Part shown: one piece after another, positions 1-5,097 of the stretch | How the letters are laid out: each line of letters begins with the position of its first letter | Numbering within the stretch: the stretch's first letter is position 1 | Assembly: GCA_020024855.1 (NCBI GenBank) | Contig: JAHHTB010000136.1 | Span: forward strand, 1-5,097 | Source: Fusobacterium sp. | GTDB taxonomy: Bacteria; Fusobacteriota; Fusobacteriia; Fusobacteriales; Fusobacteriaceae | Direction: 5' to 3' | DNA: 5,097 nucleotides | The notes under the pieces: model-generated | The model's database searches: none | What the model was told of the DNA's origin: nothing | The model's input: the letters and a program-made list of their open reading frames with translations, nothing else | Position numbers and translations under genes: made by a program

Positions 1-10
1 TTTAAATAAA

Positions 11-16
11 CTCCTT
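11..16 (-). promoter_or_regulatory. Ribosome binding site of a gene beyond the left edge
   Basis: Read on the minus strand, the bases just after the stop of the epimerase gene spell AAGGAG, a strong Shine-Dalgarno sequence. No ATG, GTG or TTG follows within the ten bases left in the window. If the base at position 1 is the A of an ATG completed outside, the spacer would be about nine bases, which is normal. The site therefore probably serves the next gene of the same operon, and the cluster continues leftward. That a gene follows is inference. Confidence 0.6.
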
Positions 17-20
17 TCTA

Positions 21-1007
21 CTAATAAATATCATTGTTAATTTTTTTATACCATTCTATTGTTAACTCAAGACCTCTATCCATACTATATTCTGGATCAT
101 ACCCTAGATATTTCCTAGTATTTTCTATTGAAGCATTACTATGTCTAATATCTCCTACTCTTTCAGGACCATAATTAGCTGGTATATTCTTTTCTAATAA
201 TTCACATAATTTTTTATATAGATTATTTAATGTTTCTCTTCCTCCATATGCTATATTAAATGCTTTACCTGAAGCTTCTTTTGGAGCTAAACATGCTTTT
301 AGATTTGCTTCTATTACATTATCAATATACGTAAAATCTCTTGAAGTTTCACCATCTCCATTTATAGTTGGAGCTTGATCATTTAACAATAGTTTCACAA
401 ATTTAGGAATTACAGCAGCATAAAATCCATGTGGATCTTGGTATCTTCCAAATACATTAAAATATCTTAATCCTACAGTTTCTAATCCATAAAGTCTAAA
501 ATATAAATCTGCATACTCTTCATTTACTCTCTTAGTCAAAGCATACGGTGATAAAACTCTTCCCTCTACTCCTTCAACTTTAGGTAACTTTGGATGATCA
601 CCATAAACTGATGATGACGATGCATATACAAATTTTTTAACCCCTACTTTTCTTGCTGCTTCCATCATATTTAGATGTCCTTTTATATTTATTTCCTCAT
701 AAACTAATGGCATTTCTATTGATCTAGGAACTGATCCCCATGCTGCTTGATGTAGAATATAATCTACATCTTTTACAGCTTCTTCACAAGTTTTTATATC
801 TCTAATATCTCCCTCTATTAATAAAAAATTTGGATTATTCTTAAATCTTTCTATATTTTCTCTTTTTCCAGTCGAAAAATTATCTAATACTTTTACTTTA
901 TATCCCAATTCTAATATAGCCTCTGCTAAATTTGAACCTATAAATCCTGCTCCTCCAGATATTAAAAAAGTACTTTCTTTATCAAATTTTAAATCTCTAT
1001 ATCCCAT
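21..1007 (-). CDS. wbpP: UDP-N-acetylhexosamine (or uronate) C4-epimerase, WbpP/TviC type
   Basis: This cytoplasmic extended-SDR enzyme should interconvert UDP-GlcNAc and UDP-GalNAc, or UDP-GlcNAcA and UDP-GalNAcA, using bound NAD. Visible in the 328 residues: an NAD-binding GGAGFIG at 18-24, the acidic EGDIRD at 65-70, a serine stretch SSSS at 130-133 followed by VYGDH, and the catalytic Y155-x3-K159. RYFNVFGRYQDPHG (181-194) and GDGETSRDFTYIDN (217-230) are typical of the WbpP/TviC branch. Ser290 in GDIRHS aligns, from memory of P. aeruginosa WbpP, with its Ser306. That small residue admits the N-acetyl group, which argues against a plain GalE. Length is close to the family norm (about 340). 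The start is fixed by GGAGGA six bases upstream. The stop of the preceding dehydrogenase gene lies one base before the ATG, so translation is probably coupled. The gene ends in tandem TAG codons. Whether it acts before or after the dehydrogenase cannot be told from sequence. The symbol is by family; tviC or wbtF would suit equally. Confidence 0.93.
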   Translation of the reverse strand: MGYRDLKFDKESTFLISGGAGFIGSNLAEAILELGYKVKVLDNFSTGKRENIERFKNNPNFLLIEGDIRDIKTCEEAVKDVDYILHQAAWGSVPRSIEMPLVYEEINIKGHLNMMEAARKVGVKKFVYASSSSVYGDHPKLPKVEGVEGRVLSPYALTKRVNEEYADLYFRLYGLETVGLRYFNVFGRYQDPHGFYAAVIPKFVKLLLNDQAPTINGDGETSRDFTYIDNVIEANLKACLAPKEASGKAFNIAYGGRETLNNLYKKLCELLEKNIPANYGPERVGDIRHSNASIENTRKYLGYDPEYSMDRGLELTIEWYKKINNDIY

Positions 1008-1008
1008 C

Positions 1009-2325
1009 TTACATCCTCCAAAAATTATATCCTAATTCTTTTGCTTCTTGCTTATTTAAAATACCTTTTACATCTATTAATACTGGTGATTTTATATCAG
1101 ATTTATACATTTTTCTTAATTCTTTTAAATCTAAATTTTTGTACTTTTTATGAGATACTGCTAATATAATTGCATCTATTTCTTTTATATCTTCAATTTT
1201 TTCTAATCTTACATCATATTCTTTTTTAGCTTCATTTGAATCTGCAACAGGATCAACTACAGATACTTTTACTCCATAATCTTTTAACTCATTAATTATA
1301 TCTTCAACTTTTGAATTTCTTAAATCTGGACAATCTTCTTTAAATGTTAATCCCATTATTAATACATGAGAATTTTTTATAGTTATATCTGAAGCTATCA
1401 TATTTTTTACTGTTTTTTCCCCTATAAATTTACCCATTCCATCATTTGTTTTTCTACCTGCTAAAATAACATCAGCCCTATAGCCAATCTCTTCTGCTTT
1501 CATAGCTAAATAGTATGGATCAACACCTATACAATGTCCACCTACCAACCCTGGTCTAAATGGCAAGAAATTCCATTTTGTTCCTGCAGCTTCTAATACA
1601 TCTAAAGTATCTATTCCTATTTTATCAAAAATTAATGCTAATTCATTTACAAAAGCTATATTTATATCTCTTTGAGAATTCTCTATTACTTTAGCTGCTT
1701 CTGCTACTTTTATACTTGATGCTCTATGAACACCTGCTTTTATTATTAATTCATACACTTGTGCTATAATCTCAGCACACTCTTCATCCATTCCAGAAGT
1801 TATTTTTACTATATTTTCAACTCTATGAACTTTATCTCCAGGATTTATTCTTTCTGGTGAATATCCAATTTTAAAACCTATTCCACATTTTTTATTTGAT
1901 TCTTTTTCTAAAATTGGTAAACATATATCTTCTGTTACTCCTGGATATACTGTAGATTCATACACAACTATTGCTCCCTGTGTCAAATTTCTTCCTACTA
2001 CTTGTGAAGCTCCTTCAACAGGTCTTAAATCTGGCATCTTATTTTTTAATACTGGTGTTGGAACTGCTACAATTATAAATTTTGCCTCTTGCAAATCTTT
2101 TTCATTAGAAGTAAATTTAATATTTTTTAAATTTCTTAATCTTTCATTTCCTACTTCATGAGTTGGGTCATTACCTGCTAAATATTCCTTTATTTTAGAA
2201 GAATTCACATCAAATCCTATAACATTTACTCCTCTTTCAGCAAAAGCTACAGCTAATGGAAATCCTACATACCCCATTCCAACAACTGCTAATTTTTCTT
2301 TTTGCTTTAATAATTTCTCTTTCAT
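1009..2325 (-). CDS. tviB: UDP-N-acetylhexosamine 6-dehydrogenase, TviB/WbpO type
   Basis: This cytoplasmic NAD-dependent enzyme oxidises C6 of UDP-GlcNAc or UDP-GalNAc twice, giving the uronic acid (UDP-GlcNAcA or UDP-GalNAcA). The 438 residues show the three-part UDP-sugar dehydrogenase layout. The N-terminal Rossmann domain has GMGYVG at 16-21, followed by VPTP (88-91) and ESTVYPGVTED (123-133). The central domain has AEAAKVIENSQRD (208-220) with the conserved Lys212 and Asn216, and the active-site Cys265 in GGHCIGVDPYY. The C-terminal UDP-binding domain has GLTFKEDCPDLRNSKV (325-340). SPERINPGD (156-164) is the signature of the TviB/WbpO group; WecC-type ManNAc dehydrogenases usually differ here. 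The start has AGGAGA seven bases upstream. The first 10 residues or so are a lysine-rich extension before the Rossmann fold. The stop lies 1 base before the epimerase ATG, and the last codons double as that gene's ribosome binding site. The GlcNAc versus GalNAc preference is not readable from sequence. Confidence 0.95.
   Translation of the reverse strand: MKEKLLKQKEKLAVVGMGYVGFPLAVAFAERGVNVIGFDVNSSKIKEYLAGNDPTHEVGNERLRNLKNIKFTSNEKDLQEAKFIIVAVPTPVLKNKMPDLRPVEGASQVVGRNLTQGAIVVYESTVYPGVTEDICLPILEKESNKKCGIGFKIGYSPERINPGDKVHRVENIVKITSGMDEECAEIIAQVYELIIKAGVHRASSIKVAEAAKVIENSQRDINIAFVNELALIFDKIGIDTLDVLEAAGTKWNFLPFRPGLVGGHCIGVDPYYLAMKAEEIGYRADVILAGRKTNDGMGKFIGEKTVKNMIASDITIKNSHVLIMGLTFKEDCPDLRNSKVEDIINELKDYGVKVSVVDPVADSNEAKKEYDVRLEKIEDIKEIDAIILAVSHKKYKNLDLKELRKMYKSDIKSPVLIDVKGILNKQEAKELGYNFWRM
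1014..1019 (-). promoter_or_regulatory. Ribosome binding site of the C4-epimerase, inside the dehydrogenase end
   Basis: GGAGGA on the minus strand is spaced six bases from the epimerase ATG at 1007. It lies inside the last Trp-Arg-Met codons of the dehydrogenase gene, whose TAA follows immediately. Ribosomes finishing the dehydrogenase therefore uncover or reuse the site, which suggests balanced production of the two enzymes. Confidence 0.8.
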
Positions 2326-2332
2326 ACTGACA

Positions 2333-2338
2333 TCTCCT
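2333..2338 (-). promoter_or_regulatory. Ribosome binding site of the dehydrogenase gene
   Basis: AGGAGA on the minus strand lies seven bases before the ATG at 2325, in the 16-base gap after the glycosyltransferase stop. It supports this start codon. Because it is an independent strong site, the dehydrogenase can still be translated although the upstream glycosyltransferase frame is broken. Confidence 0.8.
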
Positions 2339-2341
2339 ATT

Positions 2342-2761
2342 TTATTGATTAAGAATATTCAAATATTCTTCTATTACTTTTTCTCTTGAAAAGTTATTTT
2401 TAATATAACTATATGAGCTTTCTATATAATGCTGATATTCTTCATCTGATAAATTCATAAATCTTTCTATTTTATCTTCTAAATCATCTATATTTTGTTT
2501 TTCAAAAGTAAAACCAGTTTTATTATTTACAACTATCTCTTTACATCCTGAAATATCAGAGGCAATTAAAAATCTTTTCATAGCTCCTGCCTCTAAAAGT
2601 ACATTTGACATACCTTCATGCCAGGAAGGATTTACTAAACAATGAACTTCACTTAACTCTTTCCTTACATCATTTGAAATTCCTAAATACTTTACTGTTC
2701 TTTGAATTTGTAATTTTTTAACTATATCTCTATATTCATATTCTTCATATTGTCCTAATAC
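2342..2761 (-). pseudogene. 3' fragment of the glycosyltransferase (donor domain)
   Basis: This frame stays open from a TGA at 2800-2798, but homology-like sequence begins only at the Val codon 2761-2759. It encodes most of the nucleotide-sugar-binding domain. The only ATG giving a sizeable product is at 2611, inside the coding sequence between the two glutamates of EX7E (HEG|MSNVLLEAG). An 89-residue product from there would lack the first glutamate and has no well-spaced Shine-Dalgarno sequence (AAGG sits only about a base from the ATG). It is therefore unlikely to be made or to be active. Confidence 0.75.
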
Positions 2762-2763
2762 TT
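2755..2763 (-). other. Frame-breaking junction in the glycosyltransferase gene
   Basis: On the minus strand the frame reads AAG TAT TAG, while the other frame reads GTA TTA GGA, so the tetramer GTAT (2761-2758) is shared by both flanks. If a parental gene had GTAT at both ends of the missing part, loss of one copy plus the intervening bases gives exactly this join. The flanks impose a loss of 3n+1 bases. About 22 bases would restore the usual spacing, though 19 or 25 are possible. The mechanism is inference. Confidence 0.6.
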
Positions 2764-3417
2764 CTCTTTTATTCTTTTTGCTACTTCTATAAACTCTTCA
2801 ATTCCCTTTTCTTTCATAATTCTTCCTATAAAAAGAATTTGCTTAGGAAAATTTAATTTTTTTATATCTGAATTAAATCTTTCTAAGTTTACTCCAGATC
2901 CATTTACCAATTTTGTTTTTTCTAGCTTAATTATTTTATTATCCAAATAAATCCTTAAATTAGTTTCATTTTGAAAAAATATTTTTTTAGCATTTTTTAA
3001 AGCAATTTTATTTAAAAAAATAACTACTTTTTTTAAAATTCCTTCCCTTTGAAATGCACTTCCTATTCCAGTTATTGTTGAAATATAGTCAATTTTTAAT
3101 AATTGACATACTATTCCTCCATAAATATTGGGCTTTATTGTATATGTCAATACTTTATCTGGTTTTAATTTTCTTAATTTTTGATAATATTGAAAAAAAA
3201 TATAAACTTCTTGAAATATATTAAAATTTCTTCTATTCAATTTTACTTCAAAAAAAATTACTCCCAATCTTATAATTTCTTCTAAAAAAAATTCTTGCTT
3301 CTCTGTCTTAGGAGACAATAAAAAAACTTGATTATTTTTTACTAATTCTTTTAGTAATTCTAATCTAAATTTATATATAACTCCTATTTCATTTGATAAA
3401 ACCACTATCTTTTCCAT
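2755..3417 (-). CDS. 5' fragment of the glycosyltransferase, 220 residues
   Basis: This is the translatable part of the broken glycosyltransferase. The ATG at 3417 follows the reductase stop by two bases, with a weak GGTGA site about eight bases upstream formed by that gene's last codons. The product would contain the acceptor-binding half and the first strand and helix of the donor domain, then stop at TAG. It lacks the EX7E donor site, so it should have no transferase activity. The segment is very rich in Phe, Ile and Lys and in homopolymer runs. A truncated protein may still be made, but I infer no function for it. Confidence 0.7.
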   Translation of the reverse strand: MEKIVVLSNEIGVIYKFRLELLKELVKNNQVFLLSPKTEKQEFFLEEIIRLGVIFFEVKLNRRNFNIFQEVYIFFQYYQKLRKLKPDKVLTYTIKPNIYGGIVCQLLKIDYISTITGIGSAFQREGILKKVVIFLNKIALKNAKKIFFQNETNLRIYLDNKIIKLEKTKLVNGSGVNLERFNSDIKKLNFPKQILFIGRIMKEKGIEEFIEVAKRIKEKY

Positions 3418-3419
3418 AA

Positions 3420-4298
3420 TTATTCACCAATCATATTTCTTATTCCACTTTCATAACTTATTTTTGAAATATATCCTAATTTTTCTTGTGTTTCTTTATT
3501 TTTAAATTGTAAACTTCCATAAAGTCTTATCATAATATTTGGTTTTAATTTTGTAAGTATCCAAAAAAATGGTTGTATTAATGGAATATTTACTCTTTTT
3601 AACTCATATGCTTTTTCTATTCCTTCAGCTATTTCTTTTAAAGAAAGATTTTTTTCATCTAATGGTAAAAATACTCCTTGTCCTTCTTTATCTATAACAA
3701 GGGTTGTTAAATACATTAAGTTTTCTATATTTACTAAACTTCTTTTATTCTTGTTATAATCAAAAGGTAAAACAGGAAGTTTCTTTATAAGTTTTATCAA
3801 ACTTTCCATATTCCCTTTTACACCTTTACCATATACCATTGGTGGTCTTATTACTCCAACTTTAAAGCTATCACTTTCTAAGTTTTTTAAAATTTTTTCA
3901 GCTTCCCACTTACTTTCACCATAAGGATCATCTACAGGATTGCATTCTGAATTTTCATCTAATATTAGTTTATGGTTATATAAATCACCGTCATATCCAT
4001 AAACTTTTACAGTACTATAAAATACAAAATGTTTTACCCCATTTTTCTTAGCATTTTCTGCTACATCTTTTGTGAGTTCTGTATTTACTTCAAAATATTT
4101 TTCTCTTGGAGCTCCCTTCATTTGATGAACTAAAGCTGCTAGATGTAATACTGTATCTACTCCTTTAAACTCTATTTCCTCTGGTTTTGTTTTCAATAGA
4201 TCTACTGGAATAATATTATATTTTTCTTTATATCTCTCTATAAAATTACTTCCTATAAACCCCGAAGCTCCTGTAATCATAAGAGTTTTCTTTTCCAT
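3420..4298 (-). CDS. SDR-family nucleotide-sugar 4-keto reductase, WbpV/WreQ type
   Basis: This is an extended short-chain dehydrogenase of 292 residues, most like enzymes that reduce UDP-4-keto-6-deoxy-GlcNAc to UDP-QuiNAc; databases often label them UDP-glucose 4-epimerase. Visible are the NAD(P)-binding GASGFIG at 10-16, HLAALVH at 52-58, the catalytic YSTVKVYG at 94-101 and Y126-x3-K130. RPPMVYGKGVKGN (151-163) and KRSLVNIENL (185-194) are hallmarks of this reductase branch as I know it. The protein is a little shorter than usual (about 310-320). It lacks the GalE/WbpP-type RYFNVFG and GDGxxxRDF motifs, which argues against an epimerase. Its ATG shares one base with the stop of the upstream phosphoglycosyl transferase (TAATG), with AGGAG ten bases upstream, so the two are translationally coupled. 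With the probable dehydratase further upstream, this context supports QuiNAc synthesis; a FucNAc-type product by another route is the alternative. Confidence in the SDR class is high, in the exact substrate moderate. Confidence 0.85.
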   Translation of the reverse strand: MEKKTLMITGASGFIGSNFIERYKEKYNIIPVDLLKTKPEEIEFKGVDTVLHLAALVHQMKGAPREKYFEVNTELTKDVAENAKKNGVKHFVFYSTVKVYGYDGDLYNHKLILDENSECNPVDDPYGESKWEAEKILKNLESDSFKVGVIRPPMVYGKGVKGNMESLIKLIKKLPVLPFDYNKNKRSLVNIENLMYLTTLVIDKEGQGVFLPLDEKNLSLKEIAEGIEKAYELKRVNIPLIQPFFWILTKLKPNIMIRLYGSLQFKNKETQEKLGYISKISYESGIRNMIGE

Positions 4299-4978
4299 TA
4301 ATACTCAACTCCTATCTTTTTCTCTATCTCTTTTTTCTTTTTAAGTAACTCTTTATCTTTTACAATGCTACTATTTTCTACTTTATTAGCGATTTTTAAA
4401 AAGGTTGCTATTATTAAATAAATATCATTCCAAAACCTTCTATTCTTAACATAATAAAGATTTAACTCAATCTTATAAGGCATTATCTGCTCTATATAGA
4501 ACTTTTCAGGATCTTTTACTTGATTCATTAGATATTCCTCATCTGAAAAAACTATACTAGCTGGAGAAGATATTCCACTTCTTACTTTAAATATTCCCTT
4601 ATCTCTTTCAGAGTAATAATGCAATCTTCTCGGTAATTCTGGTCTTGGACCTATAAAACTCATATCTCCAAATAAAATATTAAATAATTGTGGTAACTCA
4701 TCTAATTTAGTTTTCCTTATTATTTTTCCTATTGGAGTAATTACATTACTACTTCCCCTTACTTGAATTCCTTTCGCATCTTTATCAAAATCTGTTCTCA
4801 TACTTCTAAATTTATAGATAGTAAACTCTCTCATTCCCATTGTTAATCTCTTTTGTTTAAAGAGTATTGGTCCTGGAGATGTTATTTTTATTATTATTCC
4901 AACAATTAACATAATTGGTAATAAAAATATTATTCCTAAAAATGATGCAATAATATCAAATAACCTTTTTAAAAACAT
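4298..4978 (-). CDS. Undecaprenyl-phosphate sugar phosphotransferase, small PglC-like monotopic PGT
   Basis: The product should transfer a sugar-1-phosphate from UDP-sugar to undecaprenyl phosphate at the inner face of the cytoplasmic membrane, starting each polysaccharide repeat. The 226 residues show a hydrophobic N-terminal segment (about 8-31) of the re-entrant helix kind, SPGPILFKQKR (34-44), YKFRSMR (55-61), and the catalytic Asp93-Glu94 pair in TKLDELPQLFN. GDMSFIGPRPELP (104-116) is the family's UDP-sugar region. The large WbaP-type N-terminal membrane domain is absent, so this is the minimal PglC form, about 25 residues longer because of a hydrophobic stretch (182-197) and a lysine-rich tail (208-221). 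AGAGGA lies seven bases before the ATG and supports the start. The gene sits 13 bases after the partial upstream gene and overlaps the reductase by one base. From context the sugar is probably QuiNAc or its 4-keto precursor. That is inference; PglC itself uses diacetylbacillosamine. Confidence 0.93.
   Translation of the reverse strand: MFLKRLFDIIASFLGIIFLLPIMLIVGIIIKITSPGPILFKQKRLTMGMREFTIYKFRSMRTDFDKDAKGIQVRGSSNVITPIGKIIRKTKLDELPQLFNILFGDMSFIGPRPELPRRLHYYSERDKGIFKVRSGISSPASIVFSDEEYLMNQVKDPEKFYIEQIMPYKIELNLYYVKNRRFWNDIYLIIATFLKIANKVENSSIVKDKELLKKKKEIEKKIGVEY
4309..4313 (-). promoter_or_regulatory. Ribosome binding site of the 4-keto reductase
   Basis: AGGAG on the minus strand lies ten bases before the reductase ATG (4298), within the last codons of the phosphoglycosyl transferase gene. 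Together with the TAATG stop-start overlap it supports coupled translation of the pair and confirms the chosen start. Confidence 0.7.
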
Positions 4979-4985
4979 CTCTCTT

Positions 4986-4991
4986 TCCTCT
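4986..4991 (-). promoter_or_regulatory. Ribosome binding site of the phosphoglycosyl transferase
   Basis: AGAGGA on the minus strand sits seven bases before the ATG at 4978, directly after the TAG of the upstream partial gene. It decides the start of the transferase, whose hydrophobic N-terminus begins two or three residues later as expected for a PglC-like protein. Confidence 0.7.
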
Positions 4992-5097
4992 CTAGTTGTA
5001 TTTTACTTCTTTATACGACACTACCAACTCTTTCATTACCTTTTTTATATGCTCTATGCTTGGGTTATGAGTACACTCTTCTAATTTTTCAAAGAAT
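4992..5097 (-). CDS. C-terminal end of a probable UDP-GlcNAc 4,6-dehydratase (WbpM/PglF/CapD type), partial
   Basis: On the minus strand one frame is open from the window edge to a TAG at 4994-4992, giving 34 residues: FFEKLEECTHNPSIEH followed by IKKVMKELVVSYKEVKYN. The helical segment ending in a KELV-x-SYK block resembles the tail of large WbpM/PglF/CapD dehydratases, many of which end with a KELVPxYKP-like sequence after a similar short helix. Those membrane-anchored enzymes convert UDP-GlcNAc to UDP-4-keto-6-deoxy-GlcNAc, the substrate needed by the reductase encoded downstream, so context agrees. The coding frame is well supported: it ends 13 bases before the next start, with that gene's ribosome binding site between them. 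The identity rests on a short, weakly conserved tail, and a glycosyltransferase or another sugar enzyme remains possible. The rest of the gene lies beyond the right edge. Confidence 0.5.
   Translation of the reverse strand, partial: FFEKLEECTHNPSIEHIKKVMKELVVSYKEVKYN

Larger units (their letters stand above)
2342..3417 (-). pseudogene. GT4-family glycosyltransferase, broken by an out-of-frame deletion
   Basis: The two reading frames together encode one GT-B fold glycosyltransferase of family GT4, resembling PglA/CapM-type enzymes that extend a lipid-linked sugar at the cytoplasmic membrane face. Frame one gives residues 1-220: the N-terminal acceptor domain, then FFQNETN (147-153), NGSGVNLERF (172-181) and LFIGRIMKEKGIEEF (195-209), the usual opening of the donor domain. 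It stops at TAG (2757-2755). The other frame, readable from 2761, gives 139 more residues: VLGQYEEYEYRDIV, VKYLGISNDV, and HEGMSNVLLEAG with the EX7E donor-site motif, to the stop at 2342. Together they total about 359 residues; a typical member has about 365-370. The family normally has roughly six or seven residues (a beta strand) between the KEKY and VLG blocks, and these are missing. Position after the initiating transferase and reductase suggests it added the second sugar, perhaps GalNAcA as proposed for Francisella WbtD. That role is inference. Confidence 0.85.

Noticed and set aside
1009..2325. UDP-ManNAc dehydrogenase (WecC) or UDP-glucose dehydrogenase.
   Set aside because: The motif SPERINPGD and the KWNFLPFRPGLVGGHCIGVDPYY-like region fit the TviB/WbpO group better; WecC and Ugd usually differ at both places.
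2326..2341. Internal promoter or terminator in the largest gap between genes.
   Set aside because: The gap is only 16 bases and is filled by the dehydrogenase ribosome binding site. There is no hairpin plus T-run, and I could not defend a promoter call in such AT-rich DNA.
2342..2611. An independent 89-residue gene starting at the ATG at 2611.
   Set aside because: The upstream in-frame codons continue the glycosyltransferase sequence (VNPSWHEG before the Met), the EX7E motif is cut by this start, and no properly spaced Shine-Dalgarno sequence is present. It is the end of the broken gene.
2755..2800. Programmed -1 frameshift joining the two glycosyltransferase frames (A-rich stretch GCA AAA AGA upstream of the stop).
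   Set aside because: The site is not a good slippery heptamer, and I noticed no obvious stimulatory hairpin after it. Any slip in this region would still skip the normal beta strand between KEKY and VLG. A deletion explains the data better.
3420..4298. UDP-glucose 4-epimerase (GalE), the usual automatic label for such a protein.
   Set aside because: It lacks the RYFNVFG and GDGxxxRDF blocks seen in the true epimerase at 21-1007 and carries RPPMVYGKGVKGN, typical of the 4-keto reductase branch.
1..5097. CRISPR array, tRNA or rRNA, insertion sequence, toxin-antitoxin pair or plus-strand genes.
   Set aside because: No spaced repeats, no inverted-repeat ends with a transposase, no RNA-gene signature and no plausible plus-strand reading frame were seen. 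Minus-strand genes fill almost all of the window.

Overview
This is an AT-rich window in which every recognisable gene lies on the minus strand, so transcription runs from the right edge (5097) to the left edge (1). It is an interior piece of a surface-polysaccharide cluster (O-antigen or capsule type). The genes make nucleotide sugars and start a lipid-linked repeat unit. The very low G+C, AGA-dominated arginine codons and strong GGAGG-type ribosome binding sites suggest a Fusobacterium-like host. This is an inference: Leptotrichia, low-GC Firmicutes or another AT-rich Gram-negative cannot be excluded from one cluster.

Layout in transcription order. (1) 5097-4992 holds the last 34 codons of a gene that is probably a UDP-GlcNAc 4,6-dehydratase of the WbpM/PglF/CapD type. 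(2) 4978-4298 is a small PglC-like phosphoglycosyl transferase that loads the first sugar onto undecaprenyl phosphate. (3) 4298-3420 is an SDR-family 4-keto reductase of the WbpV/WreQ type. (4) 3417-2342 is a GT4-family glycosyltransferase broken by a small out-of-frame deletion near 2758-2761. (5) 2325-1009 is a TviB/WbpO-type UDP-HexNAc 6-dehydrogenase. (6) 1007-21 is a WbpP/TviC-type UDP-HexNAc(A) C4-epimerase. A ribosome binding site at 11-16 points to another gene just beyond the left edge.

How the genes work together (inference from families). Genes 1 to 3 form a UDP-GlcNAc to UDP-4-keto-6-deoxy-GlcNAc to QuiNAc module with its own lipid-primer transferase. Genes 5 and 6 supply UDP-GalNAcA (or UDP-GlcNAcA). 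Gene 4 would be expected to add a sugar, plausibly GalNAcA, to the lipid-linked QuiNAc. The order dehydratase, transferase, reductase, glycosyltransferase, dehydrogenase, epimerase matches my recollection of Francisella tularensis wbtA to wbtF, whose O-antigen contains GalNAcA-amide and QuiNAc.

The genes are packed with gaps of 1 to 16 bases or a 1-base overlap. I see no internal promoter, terminator, RNA gene, CRISPR array or mobile element. No stretch over 300 bases lacks a gene. I found no sign of a wholly new system. The best observations are the broken glycosyltransferase and the QuiNAc plus HexNAcA gene order.
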